Shown: in pieces, positions 6,058-12,189 of the stretch | Position numbering within the stretch: the stretch's first letter is position 1 | Layout: each line of letters starts with the position of its first letter | Program-made: the position numbers and the translations under genes | Notes under the pieces: model-generated | Database searches by the model: none | Seen by the model: only the letters and a program-made list of their open reading frames with translations | What the model was told of the DNA's origin: nothing | From: Alphaproteobacteria bacterium | GTDB taxonomy: Bacteria; Pseudomonadota; Alphaproteobacteria; Rhizobiales; Rhizobiaceae | Length of the DNA: 12,189 nt | Assembly (NCBI GenBank): GCA_017308345.1 | Contig: JAFKFE010000227.1 | Span: 1-12,189, forward strand | Direction: 5' to 3'

Positions 6058-7296
6058 TCAAAAGTCCGCAGGCGGATTGGCGGTGCGGCGGTCGAGCTTG
6101 ATGAAGGGCCGCGGCACTATCTTCGCCTTCTTCATCAGCTTCTGGTACTGCAGCTCGCGCATGGCGTAGATCTCGACCCAGAGGTCGTCGACGATCGCGT
6201 CGCCATAGGGCCGCTGCAGCGAGGCGAGCGCGATGTTGCGCTTGGCCATGGGCGACCATATCGCCGCGCTGACCAGCCCGACCTCCTGGCTCTTCTTGTA
6301 GTAGACGATGGCGTGCTCGGCCGGGATGTTGCCCTCGATCTCCAGCCCGACCAGCACATGGCGCAGCTTCTTTTTCGCGCGCGCTTCGAGGATGGCGCGG
6401 CGGCCGTTGAAGTGACCTTTTTCCGGATCGATCATGAAGCCGAGCCCGATCTCGTCCGGCATGCGCAGACGATCGGCGCGGATGGCGTGCTCGGCGGTGG
6501 TGAAGTCGGCATTGGCGACGATCAGGCCGGCTTCCAGCCGCGCCCGGTTCAGCGCCGTGTAGCCGATGGCGCGGATGCCGCGCAGCTCGCCCGCCGCCAT
6601 CAGCCGGTCCCACAGGCTCAGCGCCTTGTCCGCCGGCACGAACAGCTCGTAGCCGAGATCGCCGGTGAAGCCGGTTCGTGAAATCGTCACAGTTGCGCCG
6701 TCATGCGCGAACTCGGCGAGATCGAACACCCTGAGCCGCTCGACGCCGGCGAAGCCCGCGTCGCGCAGGACGGCGAAGGAGGTCGGGCCCTGCAACGCCA
6801 GGCCCGCCACGGCCTCGGTTTCTTCCTCGACGCTCACTTCGTAGCCGATCGCGCTGTCGAGCAGCCAGGGCAGATGCCGCTCCTGCGAGCACAACCGGAA
6901 GCGCGTCGGCGACAGCCGGAACAGCGTGCCGTCGTCGAGCACGAAGCCTTCGTCGTCGCACCAGGCGGTGTAGTGGACGCGGCCGGGCCTGAGCTTGGTC
7001 ACGTCGCGCAACGTGACGCGGTCGAGATAGGCTTCGGCATCCGGACCTTCGATCCGGTACTTCGTCATCGGCGAGATGTCGAACAGTGCCGCCTGGCTGC
7101 GGATGGCGAAATATTCGAGCTCCTCGTCCCACAGCGAATGCGGCGCGCGGTAGCCGGCCCAATTGTACCAGTCCTGCTGCAATCCCAGGGCGTCGATGCG
7201 CGGCTGGAACGGCGTGCCGAGCCGCGGCGTGCGGAAGTGGGATTGCGCAAGGGTGCGGGCGTCGGTCGACGGCTCGATGGTGGAATGATGGTTCAT
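6058..7296 (-). CDS. GcvT-like folate-dependent aminomethyltransferase/demethylase
   Basis: The 412-residue protein has the two-domain GcvT architecture. In the folate-binding GCV_T domain (about 40-285) one sees ALFDISPMTKYRIEGPDAEAYLDRV (about 70-94), VLDDGTL with the Asp pair at 121-122, ALQGP (167-171) and the signature GFTGDLGYE (209-217). A C-terminal barrel domain (about 310-400) follows. Family members move a one-carbon group from an N- or S-methyl donor to tetrahydrofolate (glycine cleavage T protein, dimethylglycine and sarcosine dehydrogenase folate domains, DMSP demethylase). It is not obviously the housekeeping T protein: no gcvH or gcvP is near, and it follows two flavoproteins. 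The ATG at 7296 has AAGGAA 7 nt upstream. An upstream extension to 7389 would run through an inverted repeat and is rejected. Confidence 0.88.
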   Translation of the reverse strand: MNHHSTIEPSTDARTLAQSHFRTPRLGTPFQPRIDALGLQQDWYNWAGYRAPHSLWDEELEYFAIRSQAALFDISPMTKYRIEGPDAEAYLDRVTLRDVTKLRPGRVHYTAWCDDEGFVLDDGTLFRLSPTRFRLCSQERHLPWLLDSAIGYEVSVEEETEAVAGLALQGPTSFAVLRDAGFAGVERLRVFDLAEFAHDGATVTISRTGFTGDLGYELFVPADKALSLWDRLMAAGELRGIRAIGYTALNRARLEAGLIVANADFTTAEHAIRADRLRMPDEIGLGFMIDPEKGHFNGRRAILEARAKKKLRHVLVGLEIEGNIPAEHAIVYYKKSQEVGLVSAAIWSPMAKRNIALASLQRPYGDAIVDDLWVEIYAMRELQYQKLMKKAKIVPRPFIKLDRRTANPPADF

Positions 7297-7310
7297 GACG
7301 GCGTTCCTTC

Positions 7311-7471
7311 GCGCCCCCCTCTGTCCTGCCGGACATCTCCCCCACAAGGGGGGAGATTGGCCGTCACCCCAGCTTTCGCCAATCGCCAACGTTGCAAGAG
7401 GTGAGCCGGGCGTGCGTGCAACTGATCTCCCCCCAAGTGGGGGAGATGTCCGGCAGGACAGAGGGGGGCGC
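7311..7471. repeat. 34-bp perfect inverted repeat inside the operon spacer
   Basis: The arms at 7311-7344 and 7438-7471 are exact reverse complements over 34 bases, beginning GCGCCCCCCTCTGTCC and ending GACAGAGGGGGGCGC. Each arm runs on into its own small hairpin (ATCTCCCCC with GGGGGGAGAT on the left, and a mirror form on the right). About 93 bp lie between the arms. The element fills the 210-bp gap between FAD oxidoreductase B and the GcvT gene. Its left arm ends 15 bp from the GcvT start, near that gene's ribosome site (7304-7309). No target-site duplication or transposase is visible. Confidence 0.85.
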
Positions 7472-7506
7472 CGTGGAGCGCGACTTCAGCGGTTTGCAGA
7501 AACATC

Positions 7507-9063
7507 CTATGCCCTCATCGCTATAATACGGCGCGCGGCGTTGAGGCCGGGCGCGCCGGAAATGCCGCCACCCGGATGCGAGCCGGCGCCGGCAAGGAAC
7601 AGCCCTTCGAGCGGCGTGTCGTAGCCCGACCAGCCGGAGACCGGTCGCGACATCAGCATCTGGTCGGCTTGCAATTCGCCATGGTGCCAATGGCCGCCGG
7701 GCATGCGGTAGCGTGCCTCGATGTCGGCCGGCGTCAAAAGCTCGGCATGACGCACCGTCGCGCCGATGCCGGGCGCATGGATTTCGAGCTGCTTCATGAT
7801 CGCCTCGAGGAATTGCGGCTTGCCGGCGGCCCAGCCCTCTTTCAGCGCATAGGGCGCGTATTGCACCACCGCCGACAGCACGCAGGCGCCGGACGGGGCG
7901 AGTGATGGATCGACGAAGCTGGGCAATGTGATCTCCATCACCGGCTCGGGCGAGAACTCGCCATATTTCGACGGGTTGAAGGCGCGCTCGACATGGTCGG
8001 GCGAGGGCGCGATGACAAGGCGCCCCTTGTGGTCGGCAGCGTCGACGCCGATGAATTGCGGCGGCCGGTCGAGCGCCAGATGCAGCTTGGCCGCGTCGCC
8101 CTTCATACGGATGTTCTTCACCTTGCGCACGAAGCCGGTGTCGACCTCGCGCGGGCCCGCCGCCGGGTTGATGGCGGAAACGACGGTCCTGGCGCGCAGC
8201 GTTTCGCCGTTCTGCGTGACGACACCGACGGCGCGGCCCTTCTCGACGATCACCTTGGCGACCGGTGATGCCTGGCGAACGGAGACGCCCGCCTCTTCCG
8301 CCGCCGCGCGGATGGCTGCGACGACGGCGCCCATGCCGCCCTTGGGCTGCATCTGTGCGCCGGAAAGGCCGCCGACTTCGCCGGCAAGCCTATGGTAGAG
8401 GCCGAGCAGCGAGGTCGGCGAGCGCGGTCCCAGATGGCTGCCCAGCGTCGCGTCGAAAGCAAGCAGGCCCTTCAACCGGTCGTCCGAAAGCTGCTCGTCG
8501 AGCAGGTCGTAGACATTCATCAGAAGCACGCGCAGGAAGTCGCGCATGTCTTCCTTGCCGAGCTTCTTCAGCGCCAGCGCGGTCTGGCCAAGCCCGGTCA
8601 TCCCGGCGAGCGACATGTTGCCGGGGTCCGGGGGGCGGCGCGACAGGAACGGTTTCAGCACGCCGGCATAGCGCAGCAATTGCGCACGCAACTCCTTCCA
8701 GGCGGATTGCTCCGAAGGACTGGCGCCCGTCAGCACCTCGCCATAAGCGCCATGAAGCACCAGCGGGCCGTCCTTCGACAGCGCCACCGACGGCACGAAA
8801 TCACCGCGCTCGACCTTCAGCCCGTGGCGTTCCAGCTCAAGCGTCTTCACCACATCGGGATGCAGGCGATTGAGCAGATGCGCGACCGCTGAGACGCGAA
8901 AGCCCGGCGCGAACTCCTCGGTGCGCGCGGCGCCGCCGACCTCGTTGCCGGCCTCGAGCAGCAGCACCTTGCGGCCCGACTTCGCCAGCGCCGCGGCGGC
9001 GACGAGGCCGTTGTGGCCGCCGCCGATGACGATGACGTCCCAGTTCAAATCAGATGACGTCAT
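7507..9063 (-). CDS. FAD-dependent oxidoreductase B, PYROXD2/phytoene-desaturase-like (COG1233)
   Basis: The 518-residue protein is a flavoprotein of the amine oxidase/CrtI superfamily. The N-terminal Rossmann motif VIGGGHNGLVAAAALAKSG (about 12-30) is followed by LLLEAG with the ribose-binding Glu37 and VGGAARTEEF. The C-terminal FAD-binding motif GLFLAGAGSHPGGG plus SGAPGLNAARR closes the protein, so it is full length. A central GGMGAV and VVSAINP are typical of this subgroup. It should oxidise or desaturate an unknown substrate in the cytosol. Its ATG overlaps the end of oxidoreductase A by 14 nt, implying coupled translation; no strong ribosome site is seen. It shares many blocks with oxidoreductase A and is its paralogue. 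Confidence 0.92.
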   Translation of the reverse strand: MTSSDLNWDVIVIGGGHNGLVAAAALAKSGRKVLLLEAGNEVGGAARTEEFAPGFRVSAVAHLLNRLHPDVVKTLELERHGLKVERGDFVPSVALSKDGPLVLHGAYGEVLTGASPSEQSAWKELRAQLLRYAGVLKPFLSRRPPDPGNMSLAGMTGLGQTALALKKLGKEDMRDFLRVLLMNVYDLLDEQLSDDRLKGLLAFDATLGSHLGPRSPTSLLGLYHRLAGEVGGLSGAQMQPKGGMGAVVAAIRAAAEEAGVSVRQASPVAKVIVEKGRAVGVVTQNGETLRARTVVSAINPAAGPREVDTGFVRKVKNIRMKGDAAKLHLALDRPPQFIGVDAADHKGRLVIAPSPDHVERAFNPSKYGEFSPEPVMEITLPSFVDPSLAPSGACVLSAVVQYAPYALKEGWAAGKPQFLEAIMKQLEIHAPGIGATVRHAELLTPADIEARYRMPGGHWHHGELQADQMLMSRPVSGWSGYDTPLEGLFLAGAGSHPGGGISGAPGLNAARRIIAMRA

Positions 9064-10669
9064 GGGCCGGGCTCATATGCGGGGTTGGCTTGGCGAGATC
9101 GCGCAGGATCTCGGCGGCGGCGTTGCGTCCGGGCGCGCCCATGACGCCGCCGCCTGGATGGGTGGAGGAGCCGCACATATAGAGCCCACTGAGCGGCGAG
9201 CGGTATTGCGCGTAGCCCGGCACCGGGCGGTTGAAGAGCAGCTGGTCGAAGGTGAGCTCGCCCTGGAAGATGTTGCCTTCGGTCAGGCCGACCTCGGCTT
9301 CGATCTCGCGCGGCGTGCGCACTTCCATGTGGACGATGCGGTCGCGGAAGCCCGGCGAATATTGCGCGATCTGGGAGATCACGCTTTCGGCGAAGCCGTC
9401 GCGGTCGGCGTCTGTCCAGTCGCGACCGTTTATCTTCGGCGGCGCGTATTGCACGAAGCAGCTCATGAAATGCTTGCCCGGCGGCGCCATGGTCGGGTCG
9501 AGCGTGGTCGGGATCATCATGTCGAGGAATGGGTCGGCCGACCAGCGACCGGCCTTCCAGTCGTCATAGGCACGCTCCATGCGCTCGATGGAATCGGTGA
9601 AATGCATGTCGGCGCGGTAGACCGGCGAATCCTTCGGCAGCGCCGGGAACTCGGGCAGCGAATCCAGCGCGATGTTGACCTTGCCGGACGAGCCGCGGAT
9701 CTTGAAGTTCCGTACGCGGCGCAGGAAGATATCGGGCAGTTCCTTCTCCTCGACCAGCTTCAGGAAGGTGCGCTTGACGTCGGCGTTGGAGACGACGAGC
9801 TTACCGTAGACCTCCTCGCCGCCGGAAAGCACCACGCCCCTGGCCTTGCCGTTCCTGATCAGCACATGGTCGACCTCGGCGCCGGTGCGGATGGTGCCGC
9901 CGGAAGCCCTGAAGGAGGCGGCCAGCGCCTTGGTGACGGCGCCCATGCCGCCGCGCGCATAGCCCCAGGCGCCGACCGAGCCGTCGACCTCGCCCATATA
10001 ATGGTGCAGCAGCACATAGGCCGTGCCGGGCGACATCGGCCCGAGCGCCGTGCCGATGATGCCGGACAGCGCGAAGTTCGCCTTGATGACGTCGGTCTCG
10101 AAATACTCGTCGAGGAAATCCGAGATAGACATCGTCCAGAAGCGCAAGGTCAGCGCCATCTCCTCGGCGGTGAGGCCGGCGAATTTCCTGCCGAGATAGA
10201 GCAATTCGCCAAGGTCGCGCGGCCTGAAGCTGGTCGGGTCGGGCGCGGTGCGCATCAGGAGCGGCTGGATGAAGCGGCACTGCCTCGTGACGTCGCGCGA
10301 ATAGCGGTCATAGGCCTCGGCGTCGCGCCTGGAGAAGCGCGCGAACTCGCGGCGATGCGCGTCGTGGTCGCGGTAATTGGCGAGATAGTCGCCGTCGCGC
10401 GTGAACACCGCGCCGCCTTCATAGGAGATCACCTGCAGGCCGAAGCGCGGCAGCTCCAGGTCGCGCATGATCTCGGGCCGGAACAGCGAGCAGACATAGG
10501 AGCAGTTGGAATAGAGGAAGCCCGGCGTCAGCTCGCGGCTGGTGGCCGCGCCTCCGACCCAGTCGTTCTTCTCGACCACCAGCACGTCGAGCCCGGCGCG
10601 CTGCAGGTAGCAGGCATTGACCAGGCCGTTGTGGCCGCCGCCGATGACGATCGCGTCCCATGCCTTCAT
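9050..10669 (-). CDS. FAD-dependent oxidoreductase A, PYROXD2/phytoene-desaturase-like (COG1233)
   Basis: The 539-residue protein opens the operon. It has the dinucleotide motif IVIGGGHNGLVNACYLQRAG (about 7-26), VVEKNDWVGGAAT with Glu33, a central ARGGMGAVTKAL, VVSNADVKRTFL, and the C-terminal motif GLYMCGSSTHPGGGVMGAPG. It is clearly related to the next gene (shared blocks GGGHNGLV, GGMGAV, VQYAP, and RPV-x-G / HPGGG / GAPG), yet diverged enough to suggest distinct roles or a heteromeric complex. The ATG at 10669 has a strong GGAGG site 10 nt upstream (10684-10680). The promoter should lie in 10670-10923, shared with the divergent methyltransferase. The substrate is unknown; the carotenoid-type name reflects fold only, and no carotenoid genes are near. 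Confidence 0.92.
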   Translation of the reverse strand: MKAWDAIVIGGGHNGLVNACYLQRAGLDVLVVEKNDWVGGAATSRELTPGFLYSNCSYVCSLFRPEIMRDLELPRFGLQVISYEGGAVFTRDGDYLANYRDHDAHRREFARFSRRDAEAYDRYSRDVTRQCRFIQPLLMRTAPDPTSFRPRDLGELLYLGRKFAGLTAEEMALTLRFWTMSISDFLDEYFETDVIKANFALSGIIGTALGPMSPGTAYVLLHHYMGEVDGSVGAWGYARGGMGAVTKALAASFRASGGTIRTGAEVDHVLIRNGKARGVVLSGGEEVYGKLVVSNADVKRTFLKLVEEKELPDIFLRRVRNFKIRGSSGKVNIALDSLPEFPALPKDSPVYRADMHFTDSIERMERAYDDWKAGRWSADPFLDMMIPTTLDPTMAPPGKHFMSCFVQYAPPKINGRDWTDADRDGFAESVISQIAQYSPGFRDRIVHMEVRTPREIEAEVGLTEGNIFQGELTFDQLLFNRPVPGYAQYRSPLSGLYMCGSSTHPGGGVMGAPGRNAAAEILRDLAKPTPHMSPAHDVI

Positions 10670-10711
10670 GCGCGCTGAACCTCCATCCGGCTGCCTATCT
10701 TCTTGTTTTCA

Positions 10712-10757
10712 CGCAATCCCGGACGGAAGACCGCTTCACGCTTTTCCTGGAAATGCC
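10712..10757. repeat. Degenerate copy of the GAAAACCGCTTCAC-type palindromic repeat
   Basis: The core ACCGCTTCACGCTTTTCC at 10730-10747 repeats, with one change over 16 bases, the core of the palindrome at 4094-4143. The flanks CGCAATCCCGGACGGAAG and CTGGAAATGC pair only partly (GGAA with TTCC). The full outer arms seen at 4095 and 4134 are eroded. It lies in the leader of oxidoreductase A. Confidence 0.45.
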
Positions 10758-10820
10758 CGGCGCGTTTTGTTCCCTGATCACTTGAATTTGGCACGGGTCA
10801 CGGTTTTTTGTCCAGCCATA

Positions 10821-10836
10821 TTGAATGAATGTTCAA
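10821..10836. promoter_or_regulatory. Candidate TetR/BetI-type operator between divergent transcription units
   Basis: TTGAA (10821-10825), six bases (TGAATG), then TTCAA (10832-10836) form a 16-bp inverted repeat in the 254-bp divergent region between oxidoreductase A and the methyltransferase. Short palindromes with TTGAA/TTCAA-like ends are usual for TetR-family repressors, and a BetI-like repressor gene lies downstream. It could control both directions. No footprint-level evidence can be had from sequence alone. Confidence 0.4.
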
Positions 10837-10845
10837 CAAATGGTG

Positions 10846-10873
10846 TTGCGTTTTCCCGTTGATGCGCTAGGCT
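10846..10873 (+). promoter_or_regulatory. Possible promoter for the methyltransferase/BetI-like unit
   Basis: TTGCGT (10846-10851) and TAGGCT (10868-10873) are 16 bp apart and lie about 50 bp upstream of the methyltransferase start. The match to sigma-70 consensus is modest. The candidate operator stands just upstream of the -35 box. Confidence 0.25.
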
Positions 10874-10923
10874 TTGCCAGCATTCTGGATTGATCCACAT
10901 CGGCATTTTGGGTTGACGATCCG

Positions 10924-11718
10924 ATGATCGAAACGGCTGACGCCGAGCCGGAATATGACGACACCGCCATCCGCTTCCTCGAAGCGCTGTGGGGCGAGGG
11001 ATATCTGTCGCCGGGCGGTCCGGAAGAGGTCGACCGCGTGGTCGAGGGCCTCTCACTCGACGGCAGGACGATCCTCGATATCGGCTGCGGCGCCGGCGGC
11101 ATCACGCTGCATCTGGTCGCCCGCCATGGCGCGGCCCGGGCCATCGGCTTCGACGTCGAAAAGCCGGTGATCGAGACGGCGAGGCGAGGGGCGGCCCGGC
11201 TGGGCCTCGCGGACCGCGTCAGCTTCGTCCAGGCGCCGCCGGGGCCGCTGCCTTTCACGGACGCCTCCTTCGACGTCGTCTTCTCAAAGGACGCGCTGCT
11301 GCATGTGCCCGACAAGGACGCGCTGTTCGCCGAGATCTTCCGTGTGCTCAAGCCGGGCGGAGTCTTCGCCGCGTCGAACTGGATGATCTCGCATGACGGC
11401 GAACCGTCTCCGGATATGAAGGCCTATGTCGCCGCCGAGGGCCTGTCCTTCACGATGGCGTCGCCGGAGCGCTATGCCGAAGCGATGCGGCGCGCCGGCT
11501 TTGCAGACATCACGATCCGCGACCGCAATCCGTGGTACCGCGAGGTGGCGCGGGAGGAACTGGCGCGGCTCAAGGGGCCGCTCTACGCGCAGGCCGCGGC
11601 GGCGGTCGGCGCGGCCTATGTCGACAAGAACATCAGGACCTGGGAGGCGATGCAGAAGGTGCTTGACAGTGGCGAGCACCGCCCCACTCATCTGCGCGGT
11701 TGGAAGCCGGTTGGATAA
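10924..11718 (+). CDS. SAM-dependent methyltransferase resembling phosphoethanolamine/glycine N-methyltransferases
   Basis: The 264-residue class I methyltransferase has motif [10 protein letters not shown] (51-59), the acidic residue Asp77 at the end of strand 2 (GFDVE), the post-I block [20 protein letters not shown] (116-135) and RVLKPGG (140-146). The block [15 protein letters not shown] and the N-terminal [10 protein letters not shown] closely resemble phosphoethanolamine N-methyltransferases (S-R-D-T-I-L-H-I-x-D-K and F-G-x-G-Y-V-S-T-G-G). N-methylation of a small amine is therefore more likely than C- or O-methylation, but this is inference. It lacks the second catalytic domain of plant enzymes. 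No good Shine-Dalgarno site precedes ATG 10924; no better start is visible. The BetI-like gene follows after 6 nt, so the two form an operon. Confidence 0.88.
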   Translation: MIETADAEPEYDDTAIRFLEALWGEGYLSPGGPEEVDRVVEGLSLDGRTILDIGCGAGGITLHLVARHGAARAIGFDVEKPVIETARRGAARLGLADRVSFVQAPPGPLPFTDASFDVVFSKDALLHVPDKDALFAEIFRVLKPGGVFAASNWMISHDGEPSPDMKAYVAAEGLSFTMASPERYAEAMRRAGFADITIRDRNPWYREVAREELARLKGPLYAQAAAAVGAAYVDKNIRTWEAMQKVLDSGEHRPTHLRGWKPVG

Positions 11719-11724
11719 CCGGCG

Positions 11725-12189
11725 ATGCTGGAGACCGTCACAACCATGAAGACTGCAGAGGCGAGCGAGGCTCTCCCCGAAACGGCGCGGAAAGGCGACG
11801 CCGAAAAGCGCGGCCGCAAGGCCTCGAAGGAGGTCAGGCAACTGCAGCTGATCGAGGCGACGATCGATTCACTGGCCAGGCGCGGCTATGCCGAAACGAC
11901 GATGGCGGACGTGGCCGACGGCGCGGGTCTCTCACGCGGCATCGTCAATTTCCATTTCGAGAGCAAGGAAAAGCTGCTCATCGCCACGCTGCAGCACATG
12001 TATGACGAGTATTCGGCGCATTGGCGAACCGCCTTGCAGAAGGCGGGCGACGATCCGGCGAGACAGCTGCAACAACTGGTGTGGGCCGATTTCGATCGTT
12101 CGATCTGCAACAAGCGCAAGCTCGCCGCCTGGCTCGCCTTCTGGGGCGAGGCCAAGTCGCGGCCGACCTACCAGGCGCTGAGCAGCTCG
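11725..12189 (+). CDS. TetR-family regulator, BetI type, cut by the window end
   Basis: The frame stays open for 155 codons to the right edge, so the C-terminus is missing (BetI proteins are about 195-200 residues). After a charged tail of about 30 residues comes the TetR helix-turn-helix: LQLIEATIDSLARRGYAETT, then MADVADGAGLSRGIVNFHFESKEKLL. The following part, including DFDRSICNKRKLAAWLAFWGEAKSRPTY, matches the BetI C-terminal domain. Classic BetI represses choline-to-glycine-betaine genes and is released by choline. Here no betA, betB or betC is in view, so the ligand may differ. ATG 11725 is 6 nt after the methyltransferase stop. ATG 11746 (GGAG 12 nt upstream) is an alternative start. 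Confidence 0.88.
   Translation, partial: MLETVTTMKTAEASEALPETARKGDAEKRGRKASKEVRQLQLIEATIDSLARRGYAETTMADVADGAGLSRGIVNFHFESKEKLLIATLQHMYDEYSAHWRTALQKAGDDPARQLQQLVWADFDRSICNKRKLAAWLAFWGEAKSRPTYQALSSS

Noticed and set aside
7297..7389. Longer start for the GcvT gene at 7389
   Set aside because: The added residues would be translated from the inverted repeat; ATG 7296 has its own AAGGAA site and fits the family N-terminus.
7311..7471. Miniature transposable element (MITE)
   Set aside because: The arms look like terminal inverted repeats, but no duplicated target site flanks them and the arms themselves contain internal hairpins typical of intergenic palindromic repeats.
7507..10669. Carotenoid biosynthesis genes (phytoene desaturase)
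   Set aside because: The fold is shared, but the HPGGG/GAPG C-terminal pattern and the GcvT/BetI-like context fit the PYROXD2-like branch, and no crtB or crtE is present.
8870..10678. 602-codon open frame on the plus strand opposite oxidoreductase A
   Set aside because: Its composition is low in complexity and it lacks motifs, while the opposite strand encodes a complete flavoprotein with both FAD motifs and a strong ribosome site.

Overview
The window looks like chromosomal DNA from an alphaproteobacterium of the Hyphomicrobiales, most probably Mesorhizobium or a close relative. This is inferred from the high GC content, from several intergenic palindromic repeats of types I recall as abundant in Mesorhizobium, and from the protein families. 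No rRNA, tRNA, CRISPR array, transposase or phage gene was seen.

Layout. (1) Positions 1-2590, minus strand: the N-terminal 863 codons of a type V autotransporter. It has a TTG start, a signal peptide, eight passenger repeats with an almost exact 50-residue period, and the first strands of the C-terminal beta-barrel; the rest lies beyond the left edge. (2) 2591-2930: gene-free, with a 21-bp-spaced direct repeat and two palindromic elements. (3) 2931-4001, minus: an AraC-family regulator. (4) 4002-4158: divergent intergenic region with two palindromic elements side by side. (5) 4159-4458, plus: a small YjdJ/NATD1-type GNAT protein, followed by an inverted pair of mosaic repeats. (6) 4715-5785, plus: a cytosolic M19 (renal dipeptidase-type) dipeptidase that converges on the next block. 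(7) 10669-5792, minus: an apparent operon read in the order FAD oxidoreductase A, FAD oxidoreductase B (14-nt overlap), a 210-bp spacer with a 34-bp perfect inverted repeat, a GcvT-like folate-dependent aminomethyltransferase, and an 87-aa orphan protein. (8) From 10924, plus: a methyltransferase resembling phosphoethanolamine N-methyltransferases, then a TetR/BetI-type regulator cut by the right edge.

How the genes may work together. The divergent unit at 5792-12189 combines a BetI-like repressor, a PMT-like N-methyltransferase, two PYROXD2/CrtI-like flavoproteins and a GcvT-like protein. In dimethylglycine and sarcosine dehydrogenases, a flavin oxidase domain and a GcvT folate domain are fused. 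Here the same pairing of chemistries would be spread over separate genes, with an unusual flavoprotein class. A role in methylated-amine or betaine-like metabolism is plausible, but the substrate cannot be read from the sequence. The left half (autotransporter plus AraC regulator) looks like a separate cell-surface module that the AraC protein may control.
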